The position numbers were made by a program, and so were the translations under genes. The notes under the pieces are model-generated. The model was given only the letters and a program-made list of their open reading frames with translations. It did no database searches and was not told the origin of the DNA. Shown here one piece after another: positions 23,667 to 35,772 of a stretch of 64,000 bases of DNA (positions within the stretch are counted from its first letter, which is position 1; each line of letters starts with the position of its first letter). Source of the stretch: Dasyornis broadbenti (taxonomy: Eukaryota > Chordata > Aves > Passeriformes > Dasyornithidae); NCBI GenBank assembly GCA_013397935.1, contig VZRN01003162.1, positions 1-64,000 of the forward strand, given 5' to 3'.

Positions 23667-26600
23667 CAATTATTTCATTAAGAATGCAGAAAATAAAATA
23701 TGTTTTTTCTGAACACTAGCTCTTCAACGTTAGCATCTCTTTGTTGATTTGAGTAAGAAAGGATGCAGTCTTTTACAAGCGTTTCATCCCAGCACATTTA
23801 ATGGGAACTCTTTCATGAACAGAAATGGGAGCAACAGCAAGATTGTGCAACACTCCCTGCATACAAATTGCCTAAATTTTTTTGAAAAAAGATGAGGACA
23901 GGAAATTTTAAGAATCAAAAGCGGTAATAAGGAACAAAAATTTTACTATTAATAGAAATTTCTTCCATGTTCCTTCCTTGGATTTGGCTGTGGGGATGAA
24001 AGTTTCCTTGCACTCTGCTGTGTTTATGGCAGAGATGGGAGTTCAGGTTTAACTGACATTGTCCAATTCCCTTTTATGAGACAGTTAACAAGTGCTTAGA
24101 AATTTTGCCAAAAGATTACTCACTTAGGTTGATATATTCCATGTCAGATATCTGCCTGAGCCAAAACACCTCTGTTGCAGGCAGCAGGGCTGGGAAAGTA
24201 CATTGTTTTGCCACATTGCCTGTGATGTGCTCTAGCTGGATATCCAAAAATGAACAGGGATTTAAATATAGTCTTTGTCACTATCTCTGTACCTTCATAA
24301 GGGAAGTAAGAAGAGGACTAAATTTCTGCTACAACTTGTCCACTTTCCCTCCACAGCTCCAATCTAATGAAGAGTATGTTGATTTTGATGTTATTGATAT
24401 AAATACTGGATTTCTGTACTTCAGCCAGTAACCTGATGACGTGATCCTGCACTTCACAGAAATATGAATTCCTTCAGAACAGGAAAAAGACTTTTCTTTC
24501 CCTAAACTTTTTTTTTTTTCCCCATCAATAGTCTGTCACTCCTTAAAAGTGAAGAAATTAAAATAAACCACAATAGTGAATAGCCCTTCTGGGCCTATAA
24601 AAATTACTGCAGTAGCTTTAGGAAAAGACTAAATGGACCGCCTGTTGAAGGGATCCTGCATATGAAAGGTGGATATCTTTTTCTGTCCAATGTTTGAAAC
24701 TGATCTTTTCACCAGTTATCTTGGTGAGGCTGACTGTGCAGGGAGGTTTCATCTCTGGGGATGACAAGATAAAGAAAGGGCAGGATGTTAGGACCACCAT
24801 TTCCACAGTTCAGGGACATTGGCTCAGTAGGTTTTCAGCAAGCTGAGATTGTGGGCTGATAGGAAGTTAAATGTTTACAACCCTATAAAAAAATTCTGTC
24901 CCAACTGACTTTTTCCCCCCCCCAAAGGTACGCTGTTTTCAACAAAGAGCAAATTCTAAAGGAATTTTCTTGAATCTTTTTCCCCAACTAGCTCTAGAAT
25001 ATGAAATTACAATATGAAGGTTGGATTCAAGATGATGCAATTGTGAGGAGTACCAATTTATTTTTTAGGGGATAGAATTAACCTTAAATAATGAAAATTA
25101 TTTAAGACACTGTGGGTGGTCTTCTGGTATGCAGAACCTAGTTAGCACTGACCAGAAGGTTGTCTACTAGTTCAGACCCTTTAGATCCACAAGCATGAAT
25201 GAACTGGTGCCATTTTTGCTGAACGGGTTTCACAGAATTAATATTAAGAAAATGTATTGCCTTCAGTATGATCGATGTTGTGGCACGAAGAAAGGATGAG
25301 AAATGTATGGTGTAATTTGCTTTCACTTGCAGAAAAAACAGCTGCATTGAAAATCTATCTGGAGAAAATTAAAGTAAGGCTGAAATAAGCAGCCACGTTA
25401 GTCTTTGGTTGCAATGCTGAAACTGAAAAAATGAAGGCTTTGAAAATTTGAAATGCTAATGAGCAAGAGAAAAGAATAGCCAGTTTAATTTAATTTTGAT
25501 ACCATATACAAAATGATGTTCTATCTTAATAGAATAGACCATGTGACAAAATTTCTCTTTCTATTTGTATCACAAGATTGCTTCCTTTTACTTTACAAAG
25601 GAGCGTTGTTTTGTTACACCTTAGTAACACTCCTTACTGAGATACAAACATTGATCTCTATCCCATTTCATGTATATTTCAGTGAATTTCATAGGTTTTG
25701 CATTCAGGTCTTACTTACTTTTATATAAAATATTCTGCGTACAAGAAGCAGGGAAATCTGAATGCACTGCCTCAGTAATTCTACTGCATAAATCTGCTAC
25801 CATGGAAGATCTAAATAGATTGCATTTTTAATTTGGCATGAAGCAAAGATGAAAACTAAGTATGAAAATGATTTTTATGTATTTGGAGACTAATATTTTA
25901 AAAATTAGAGGTTTTCATTTCTCATGAAAAGGCAGTGATGGCTGTTTTCTGTATGAAAATGAATAGCAAATTGTTCTTCTGTAAGTTTAATTACTTTTAT
26001 TTAAAATTGTATAAATTAACAGGCTCTATCAAGCACATGGCAATCTGCCTGTTTCCACGCTAAAGAAAATGGGTATTTAAAGATGAGAGCACAGTGCTGA
26101 CTTTCTGAAAGAAATAGGGACCAGATCCAGTAAACCTGATGAATCGGATCTGCAGAGACTGGGGGTATGAGAAGGCTGAGGCTGCTTAACCCTCTCTTTA
26201 GGCAACAGCTCTGTAAATGAAAACTGCGTGCTGTTCCAAGGCTCCCTTTTACAACACTTAGAAGGACACATGTACCTCAGGAGATGCAGACCCATCATTC
26301 TGTTTGGATGGGAAGCTGCTGAAATCTGTGCAGAGGTGCTTCAAGCCATACCAAATGGAAACACTGCTCATGAGCATGTTTTTTCAATATAAATTATAGG
26401 TAACACTATAGCAATTTTATCAATAAAATGTTACTATACAAAATGTGATCACAAAAAAAGGACCAGGTTAGATTGTAAAGGGGACGTGTCTAGAATTTGT
26501 GTTATGTCTTCTTTAAATATTATGTATTTATTCCTATACATATCTGTATGAATACACAAGCCAGCCTACTTAATTCACTGTACATACAGTCTTATTCAAG

Positions 26601-27330
26601 TTTCTGTACTGACAATATGAAATGTAGGGAAAGATAAGGAGAAACTGTATGACAATGTCTTTCAAGTCAAGTTTGCTACAAACAGCACTGCAGTTTTGAT
26701 CTCTGCTTCTTTGTATTGCAATGCTTCCTAGTGCTTCAAATAATTTTCCTCAGAATTATCTTTGCACGAATGTGTTGTCCCATTGACATTAATAAGACAT
26801 CTTATGCACATAAAATTAAGAACAGGTAGGATATGTGCCTATGTGCAGAATCAGTGCTCTATATAATTGCCTTTGGTCACTTGATACTATTGGTCGTTAT
26901 TAATTTACAGACAAGAGACCTGGTACAACACAGCAGTGAAGCTGCAAACAAGTCTCTCTTTCATGGGTGTTGTGGCATTTATCTAACTCTGTCATTTTTA
27001 ACTGAATATTTTCATGTGGTCTGAAGTGTTCTACTGTTTCATATTCTCTGGTTTTCTAGCCTTATAGTATTGTAAGTGATAATGATGTATTTCCTTTATT
27101 CTGCTTTTTTTTTCACCTGTGTATGAACTGAACACCTTGTGCTTCAAGTCCCTTAAGTAGTACAGCAGATATTTTGGGAAAAACAGGAAGAACTCTTAGA
27201 AAAAGGTTAAATAATATAATTCTTGGCAATCAAATAAGAGAAATTTTAGTCTCCTGCCAATCACATTAAGGCATCTTCATAAAACAGATCAGACTTTACA
27301 GCAAAACTTCTCTGGACCTGAGATGATAGT

Positions 27331-27580
27331 ATGAAGCTGTGTCAGGGGAAGTTTAGGTTAGATATAAGGAAAATGTTCTTCACCCAGAGGGTGGGTGTGA
27401 GCTGGAATAGGCTCCCCATGGAGGTGGTCACAGCTCTAAGCCTTCCAGAGTACAAGTGTTTGTAAAATGCTCTCAGGCACATGGTGTGATGTTTTGGGCT
27501 GTCCTGTGCAGGGCCAGGAGTTGGACTTTGATGATCCTTGTGAGTGTCTTCTGACTTAGGATATTCTATGGTTCTATGAT
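27331..27580 (+). mobile_element. CR1 3' end, 5'-truncated
   Basis: The plus strand begins within the ORF2 C-terminus (GKFRLDIRKMFFTQRV block, then SWNRLPMEVVTALSL) and continues through the 3' tail to ATTCTATGGTTCTATGAT at 27563-27580, the terminal CR1 repeat. The coding part is in frame across the WNRLP block, in contrast to the copies at 45862 and 56458, which have lost one base there. An in-frame stop about 10 codons later shows the copy is dead. Its 3' tail is of the same kind as those two copies. Confidence 0.93.
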
Positions 27581-30439
27581 TAAGCTCTTTTTTCTAATTA
27601 TCCTATTGGCAACGACTGCTCAGTTTTGGAAACTGCTGATCTAGACCTGTAGTGGATATTGGCAAAGACCTCAGGTGTACCAATTTGTACTTAGAAAAGA
27701 AACAATCCTACCTCTTGCAGGGGACTTGAAAAACTTCCTCAAAGATACCATGTGTCAGAAGAAATTCAAGTGTGTCTTCCACTTGAAGCATCCAGCAGAG
27801 AGATGAGAGATGACTTTCAAGACTTCTTGTATCTTGTACCACAACTGTTTTGTGAGTTGAGCAGTAATTTGTTTATGAGAGTCAGGGAAATTTCATCAGT
27901 GGACATACCAAAGATTATTCGTGTGAATCAAACGGCGTATGGGCAGCCATCCACATGACAGAGACCGTTTGATCCCAAAGGCTACCTGATACGCTGTAGC
28001 TCACATCTATAGAGCTAAATTGTTTTACTCTTAACTCACCTATTTTTGGTATGAACTTGGAGTTTGTGCCTAGGAGCTGTTTTGAGATAGTGATAATTGG
28101 TAGGAGTTGAAATTACAGCAGGAACCGTGAGGAGCATGATGATAAGGTGGCTACAGGTTTTTTTTGACACAGTTTTTTTTTGACTGTAGAACACAAAAGG
28201 TATTGAAGAGAAACCCAAAGCTTCAGTCAAACACCACCCCATGAGCAAGTTTCTTTGTTCTCTTGTCTAAGTTCTAATCTGATCCATGGAATACAACAGA
28301 AGAGTAAGTAGGTGGACAGAGTTTGTGGGTCAGGCTGGTTTATATAATTCTTAACCACTCCTTTTCTGCTCAGCAAGAAAATGTCTAAACAGCTCATCTA
28401 GTGAATTCTGTTGTAGTTGAGCAGATCCTCTGTGTACTTGACTGACATTTAATGGTTTGGAGGGGTGTCCCCTAAATACTGAATTTCTAAAATAAATGTT
28501 CTTTAATGTCTGGGGCTCTAAATTTCCACCCTCACTCAAACTCAAATGCTATAACTACCCCAACCATTTCCAGTCTTACCCTCCAATAAATATGATTTTG
28601 CCACTGCAAACACAGTCCTATGAACTCACCGCATTTTGCAGAATTTAGCAATGTACTGTAATCCACAGCCACTGCTGTCCATAACATTGCCCTAATCCTA
28701 GCCCTATCTTTTTTTCTGATTAGTATTCTTACTGTTGTGTAAATTTCCCTGTCCAAATCAGTTAATCAATCTGTCTGAGAGCTCATTATGAAGCCCTGTA
28801 GACCTTGCTGTCTGAAGTAGTATAAAGAGATTTCTATCCGCATTCAAGAAGCATGTTATGCCAGAGGTAAAATCCATATATTAAGTTAGGCACGGGTCAC
28901 AGTGCTAGGGTAATGCTTAAGTTCAGGGTTAGCTTAATCTTGCAGTGTGGGGAAAAGAAACTACAGCTTGGCTTGCTGGTGTGTCTTTAATGCTTGTTTA
29001 AACTAGGAAGATTGGTGATCAGTCATGATAGTTGTTGTTTAAAAGGTGAGAGGCCGAAGAGGGGCTTGGAGGATAAGAACTGTAGAACTTTATTAATTCC
29101 TAAATTCTCCAACTCTGATGACATCAGGAAAAGGGCTGTTGCTGCCAGAAGCTTAAGATCTCATTGTACTGATGAGATCGGAAAATCCTACGTAACTAAA
29201 ATGCAATGCTTACAGAAATACATGAACAGAAATATTCTGTTTAACTTCAGATAATGATGTTTTTGTAATGAGTAAGACCAGCTTTAACATTGGCAGGAGA
29301 GTCAAGAATCAGAAAAACAGCATCTGAGGGACTGGCTTGTTGTTCTTTTCTGCAGAGGTCACCAAGCTGAGGTAAGTGTGGTAGAGACAGAGGCCAGTGT
29401 TGTCCAGTGAAGAAGGTTTTTTTTTTTCATCATACTCAAACTGCAGGTTGATCATGAAAATATGAGATTGGGGAATTTTTTCTTTCCAGTTCAAGGACTC
29501 CATTCCTTGTGAAGTTGTCTGTCTTTGTCCTGATTGCATTTTAGCAGAAGAGTCCCTTCAATCCAAGAGGGAATACTTCCACACAATGATTTGTTGATTT
29601 CAAAGGTAGCTGTGCCTTAATATGCATTAATTTATCACAAAATTTACTCCTAAGATGGAAAGAGGCAAATAATGGCAGTGTAAGTTTTCCTATTGTAAGA
29701 TTGTATTCCATTTCAGTGGGAACTGGAGGCACAGGTTGTCTTGCAGGATCAGTAATTTAATACCTGTAAATGGGTTAGCAGTGAGCCAAGAAAAGTGTAT
29801 CCTGTTCGTCAGGGGAACTTCAGCAACACTGAGCACTCCTAGGATGAGAACTGTGTTTTTACAGGAGGAGGATGTCAGTCCCATTGCTGAACTGTTTTAC
29901 ACAGAGCTGGGCGAGACCTTCCTGAGAGCAAGAACCCTGCAACAAAGAAAATGGAAAATGCTTCTTACTTTTTTCCTGCCTCCCAAGGAATGAAATATTG
30001 TCTGCTGGGTAAATGAAATGTCGGTGACATTCATAGTGTATGAAAGCTGTATAAGAAGGAAAGTACAAAAATGAAACTTAGCAAAGTTCTTTGGCCTGAT
30101 CTTCCTGTTTGCATAAAAGAAAGATTCCCAGAGTAGTATGAGCTTGTGTCTTTTGACTGAGTACTCCAGAGATCCATAAATTGCTCACACAGATTTACTA
30201 TTAAACTTTTTTTTTGTATGGTTTTATTTATAAGGAAATAGTTGATAATATGTTCATAAAGAGATTCATAATTTAATAGTTAATACATGGTTTGGTATGT
30301 TTTATTTTTTGAAAGGACTTGTTTCACATGAGGTACTGAATGTATGAAATGGGAGTTACGCTGTCACTAACTTTGTGCTCTTCCAAGCTGCATAATCCTG
30401 AAGTGTGAAAAGGCTAATCTGATATGCACTCCAGTTATT
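27581..30439. other. Non-coding DNA
   Basis: Only chance open frames of at most 86 codons occur; no repeat family is recognised. Confidence 0.65.
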
Positions 30440-30620
30440 TTTAATGCGAGCATTACAAATCTCTCAGAGGGAAGCCATTATACAATATTTATGCAAAGCT
30501 ATGTGAATACTCTGTTATCCCCCTGCAAGCTTTGCTTCCTCTTACTGGACATTATGCAGTGACAATAACGAGGCAGCACTCACTTGTGGAATTTACAAGA
30601 GAGATTATGTAGACCCTAAA
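30440..30620. other. Candidate conserved non-coding element (unproven)
   Basis: Complex, non-repetitive sequence with paired words such as TTTATGCAAAG, GACATTATGCAGTG and TTACAAGAGAG, unlike the drift-type sequence around it. No open frame. Conservation cannot be judged here. Confidence 0.2.
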
Positions 30621-32759
30621 TTGAGTGGACCACAGGCAAGGCTTGGATGCTGCTAGGGAAATAAAGAGAAAAGATGCTTTCTCTTTTGTTCTCTCAGTAT
30701 TTGGTATTTGATATTTGCAAACATAAAGGTCTTTGTAAAATATCCATTAAAAACCTGAAAAAAAGTGGTGCTTTGCAATCTAGGTAAAACAAGGTTCATG
30801 GGGAGATGTAAAACCTCTTACTAGACCTACTGATATAATTAGAAAAAACAGACAACTTTAAAGGCATGAAAACTTTTCAGTACTTTTGAAATATGAGGCA
30901 TCAACCTTTGAAACTCAGCACTAGTGGAGAACTGCTCAGAACTCAACTAGAGACTGAGACAAAAGCTGATCAGTACCAATAGAGTTAGATGCTCCAAGGG
31001 AATATCATAGCAAGGGAAGAGTCCAGATGGAGCTGAGAGGGGAAGAAAAGGAAGTAATTTTTGATGATATGTTTGATTAGTTTGATTAAATTTGATTGGT
31101 TAGAAGTTTAAAGGCAGGGGGAGGGAGGAAGGTGAATCACAGACTGACAGAAAAGCAGAGTCTTTTTTATGTTTTTGATTTTTGATATTCAGGGCAGGTA
31201 TAAATTTGAGTTTCTGTAGGTTACAACTACACTCTAATACAGTTACCCTTTCCCTGTGTAACAATATATGCAATGTGTATATAGCTAAAGAGGTATTTTT
31301 AAAAGTCAGGAAAAGATTGTCTTTGATATAGTTAAGAAAACAAGCTAAGCTCGTTACATTATGTACTCCTGGAAGCTGTGGCCTTTTGGCATTACTACAG
31401 CCTAGGGGAATCAATGACACAGCAGACCACCAGGTTAAAAAAATATTTGTCCATCAATTTTATTAAAAAGCCCTGCATGGGATGCATGCCAGCTAGAGTG
31501 TAGCTTTCCCTAGAGCCACTGAAAATTTTTTTTTCTAAGTGTGGCTACTGTCTAAAGAAGTTAGGGACTCTTGAAAGGATTTTTATTTTTTTCCTCTGAA
31601 TAACTCATCAATGATTTTGTATGTGAGAAAACTAATAATCCTATAAGTATTAAATTCAAAAGTGGTCTCTGTTTCCACTCAAAAGAATTTTCACCTGAAC
31701 TGACAGGTGACTTGCTCTTTGTGACACAAGGTAAAGAAACCAACAGCTGAGAACGCTACGTCAAAAAGGTACAATGACTAGATGGGGGTTAATTATTATT
31801 TTTTGTATTGACAATTGTGTAGGCAGAAAAGAGAGTTTTGTTGCCTACCCCCTCCCCAGTTTATTTCCCCAAGTCTATAAATTAAAGAAATATGAGCTCA
31901 TGTGTATATGTCATTGTCTGTTGCACTACCACAACACTGTTTGGTATTTTTATGTGTATGCAAGAAGAGAGTAAAGATATTATTTCATGTGGGCATGGAA
32001 GAGGGTTCAGCAGAAAGCTGTGTGTTTAAAGAAAGAAAGGATCAGTCCTGAGGGACTGGCTCAGGAAGAAAGGATTTAAACCCTAATCATGTCCACATTC
32101 TCCTCCTACAGAACTATTATTTTTTTTTCTGATGTATTGAAGTTAGAGTTTTCAGGAGAAAGGAGCAATAGCTGAGAATTGTCTGAATTTTCAGCTCAGC
32201 TGAATAATTCGTTCCAACTCTCCAGCAATGGAATGCTAAGCACAGATGGAGCAGTGATATACTGGGCTGGGGGAGCTGCCCAGAGTGTTTGTTGTTCCAA
32301 GTATTTGATTTTGTGAATAGCAGTAAAGCCGTTTTTATTGACCTCTGAAGGATTAATTTCTTAATTTAGCACTCAGAAGCAAAGAAGCCTAGAGAAAAAA
32401 AAATGGATACGCATATAATGAATTGCAGTGTTTATAGTTTGTACAAGGCACAAACCCCATAATCTGCTGATTGCAGTTGAATTTGAGAAGTGCTAATTCA
32501 TGAGCTTTGACATTCCAATTATTTTGTTATTAATACATTTTGCATCCACCTGTGCTGCTGTTTTAGCATCACTTCGATAGCTCTGCCAAACAACACTAAA
32601 GACAGACAATAGGAAAAACCATATAACTGCATTTTCCTAAAGGACAGTGTGGGAAATTTAATGAGACTTTTATTTGATTTAAGGTGGCTGCCTTTCAAAG
32701 CAGAAATATAGGGTGTCGTTAAATTATGCTGACAAAGGAAGGTAGAAAGTGAGCAAAAA
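30621..32759. other. Non-coding DNA
   Basis: A/T-rich, with a minus-strand frame of 106 codons at 31100-31420 that has no recognisable domain. The TTTGATTAG/TTTGATTAA words near 31075-31095 are a small local repeat. Confidence 0.6.
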
Positions 32760-32960
32760 TTCAATTCCACTGAAATTTTAGACTTGCTCGAAAATAATTT
32801 TTGTGCTTGACATATTTATTGGTGGTCTGATGCAAATGGCCTAATATTTCTTAAAAGTGTTCCATTATTTTTTAGTTGTAAATTGTTCTTTTTCTTAATC
32901 TCTCTATTGGATGGATTAAGCTACAAAGACAATTATCCATTGCCCTATAATTAAAGCATG
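32760..32960. promoter_or_regulatory. Candidate enhancer-like element with an octamer motif (unproven)
   Basis: A perfect POU/octamer word ATGCAAAT lies at 32830-32837. It is followed within about 120 bases by homeodomain-type words, ACAATTATCCATTG and CTATAATTAAAG. The stretch has no open frame and no simple repeats. The combination is typical of developmental enhancers, but motif clusters of this sort also arise by chance in A/T-rich DNA. Confidence 0.25.
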
Positions 32961-34969
32961 TTAGAAGGGAAACAAATGTAAAGGAATACAGACGGTTACC
33001 TGAAAGTGCTTTGCAAGGAGTAAGTTCTTCCTGATTAAAATTGAATTAGTACAGAAACAAAACAGTGATATGACTGCATGTTGTGACATAGAGACTGTGT
33101 AATATGATGGTTCCAGACCACCTTTCTTAGACTAAAAAAGCCAAGGCATTTAAAAGCAGATAGGAGTTAAGACTGCACAACTGCCTGGATTTACATATGG
33201 TGGGGCTGTCAAGGAGAATATCTAATTCTCTTATGTGTAACTAAAAGCCCTTCAGGTGATGTGATTCAGCCAATCTGCTGGTGTCATGCTGGAGACCCAA
33301 TGCTCCCAGGCCCTGGAATGCTGCTCTGTGGCATTAGGGTGTACCAGGAGCAGGACTGTAACACATGACCCTCTTCTGATAGGTCTGCAACCCCCTTAGG
33401 CAGGATTTTTCAAATCCTGAATATGACCTTATTGAATCTAGGTATTATTTCCCCTGCCAGAAAAACCTAGGAAAAGAAGAAACTATTTTTAAACCACCCT
33501 TAGCTCGCCCTATATCAATCACTATCTGGTACATGAAGAAGCAAATGGGGAAGACAACATTATCTACCTAATGGCAACATTGGAGGTCCTGGAGATCCAA
33601 CTTTTCCCCTCTGACCAAAATGATGTAAGATATGAAACTTCAACAGCAAATGATATAATTGTTAGTACTACTGATAATTCCCCTTGGTAGCATTAAAGAT
33701 GCACTATTTGTGGAAATTTCTATTCTGAACACCTCAAAGTATATACTCAAACTAGCCAAGCGGTAATAAGCTAGAGTCCCTTCTTTTGTTTTAATAATAT
33801 TCTTAAAGCAATTTAGTGGCATATTTTTAAATTGTTGTAAGTAATGAAATCAGGTGCTTACTTTATTCCAAGGAAGTTTTCTTAGTGCATATAATGGTTA
33901 CATAATTTCTCTGGGGTTACTTCTCATAAAAGTGATTTGATTTTTCTTCCATAGTTAATGTAACATTATTTCTAGTGGTGAAAGAATGTTCATATGGACA
34001 AATATTTTCATTAGCAGGGGCTGAAAAATAGACTTTTTAAAGACCGTTGTAATGTGTTTAGTGAACACTTCAACAATTGCTTGAGTTTTATTTTTGTTTG
34101 GTCAAATAAAAACCTCCTTCTTAGAGAACTTTGCTAATAATTTTTTGCTGCAAAGACATATGACCCCCTTTAGTGGAAGGAAAGAACTTTTTGTCTCTGG
34201 ACATAAAAATGTAGTAGGAATCGAATCATTAATATCAGCATTCATGCATTTGTTACCAGCCTATTCTGCCTGTGAGTGACTGCAATAACCTCTTTTCTGG
34301 CATTTATGTGCATCTTATATCAGAAGCACATTTTAGAATTCATTTGACTTCCTCAGGAGCTGCAGACAGGGAAAATAATTTTCATAACTCTCTGAAAAAC
34401 AGCCTTTTTCTGAAGCTGCTCAGTTCAGGAATGCTTCTCAAGTTAATAACAATTTTAGCCCTAGTCTGAAAAACCCCCAGAGCCTTACAATTAGCCAGAA
34501 CTAATGCTAAATATAAAACATAGTGGAAAAGTGTTCTTTACAGATATTTTCTAGTCACCAAATGATATACTTTTTTGAAATCGTTGTAGTTATTAGTTGT
34601 GTGCTTCTGTGACATTTAAAAATAAGTAGAATGATGAATATTTCCTGACTATATGGAAATTAACTATTATCAAATACAAGAAATTAATAATTTTCTGACG
34701 TCCATTTTGAAAACTACAGGACAAAGTATGATCAAGTTGTACCAATTTTGATAAGTACCATCCAAATTGGAAAAAATAAATGATGGAACCACTCATTTGC
34801 CACGGAACTTCCAATCAACAGCAGAAGACAAATTGATACAGGCTATGATAAGTCAATAGTTAAGTGCTTGTGTACTGATGATACACTTTAAAAAATTATT
34901 GACCTCTTAACTGTTTAGCCAGACCAGTGATACCACACTCTCTCTTATCCCACTGGAGTATCCCATGTT
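32961..34969. other. Non-coding DNA
   Basis: No gene or recognised repeat. The part at about 33240-33420 is a little richer in G and C but cannot be assigned. Confidence 0.6.
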
Positions 34970-35240
34970 CCCTGTGAACTCCAAAGCCCTGGGCAGGACA
35001 CTGCCCGCTGTGTGGCCCAGACACACCGCACCGTGCGGGGGCCGATGCACTCCCAGGTGGGAGAGGACAGGAGTGACCTGGCACCAGTGCTCCCCCAACA
35101 CATGGAACTGGGGGGCTTAACTTTGCCTGGTGTTCCTTGGGTGAGCACGGAGCTTCCTCCCTGCTCCTCTGCTTCCACTCCCCCAGCACTTGAGAAAGAT
35201 AAGCCTTTTCTAACATGGCAGGATTTCTTCCAGGGCTCCA
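34970..35240. other. Isolated GC-rich island of unknown nature
   Basis: This block is sharply more G/C-rich than its flanks and holds a CpG cluster at about 35005-35045. Open frames of 64-106 codons cover it in several frames on both strands, which reflects composition and does not point to one coding frame. There is no TG...CA end pair or flanking duplication that I can see. It could be an unrecognised repeat fragment, a regulatory island or an exon, and I cannot decide between them. Confidence 0.35.
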
Positions 35241-35264
35241 GTGAACTGCATCCTGGTTAAGTTT

Positions 35265-35286
35265 GACATATTTTTGACATATTTTT
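35265..35286. repeat. 11-bp perfect tandem duplication
   Basis: GACATATTTTT occurs twice in direct succession, at 35265-35275 and 35276-35286. Confidence 0.9.
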
Positions 35287-35748
35287 GGCAGAGGAGTGCA
35301 GTAATTTTAAAGTCTTGCTATAGATAATTACAAGAAATAATGTGTCTCTGATGGCAGTTTTCCCTCTGTGGGTGCTGAGTTGTCTTCTCTATGGAGGACA
35401 AGAGCTTGACTTTAGAAGGCCTGAGATAAGGTGATAAGTTGGGTTTTATTCTGACTTTCCAGCTCTCTTAGGTGGTACACCTGGAGATAGTGTAGGTGAG
35501 TTTCAAACCTCTACGTATGGGTGAATAAGAAACTTAGCTAAAGAGTAACACTGGAGAATAAATGCTTTAACTGAGGAGAAAATAAGAAAAACTTTTAATT
35601 AGTTTTACTAGTTATCGAGCCTAATAAATGCATCTTAGAACATGAAATAAAATGCTGTCTGTTAATGTTGAAATGAAAGCATGGAATCTGTTAGAAGAAA
35701 GACTTGCAAAGCATTAGTCACAGTAGAAAAGATAGTGTTTTATAAATT

Positions 35749-35772
35749 TAAAAAAATAATTAAAAAAATAAG
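35749..35772. repeat. 12-bp tandem duplication
   Basis: TAAAAAAATAAT at 35749-35760 is followed by TAAAAAAATAAG at 35761-35772. Confidence 0.85.

Larger units (their letters stand above)
20521..27330. other. A/T-rich non-coding DNA
   Basis: No gene is recognised; the longest frame (108 codons, plus, 24105-24431) has no domain-like pattern. Small repeats at 20712, 21911 and 23625 are listed separately. Confidence 0.65.

Noticed and set aside
24105..24431. 108-codon plus-strand frame
   Set aside because: No domain pattern and no supporting context; consistent with chance.
34896..35216. 106-codon minus-strand frame over the GC-rich island
   Set aside because: Other frames on both strands are equally open here, so no one frame is favoured as coding.
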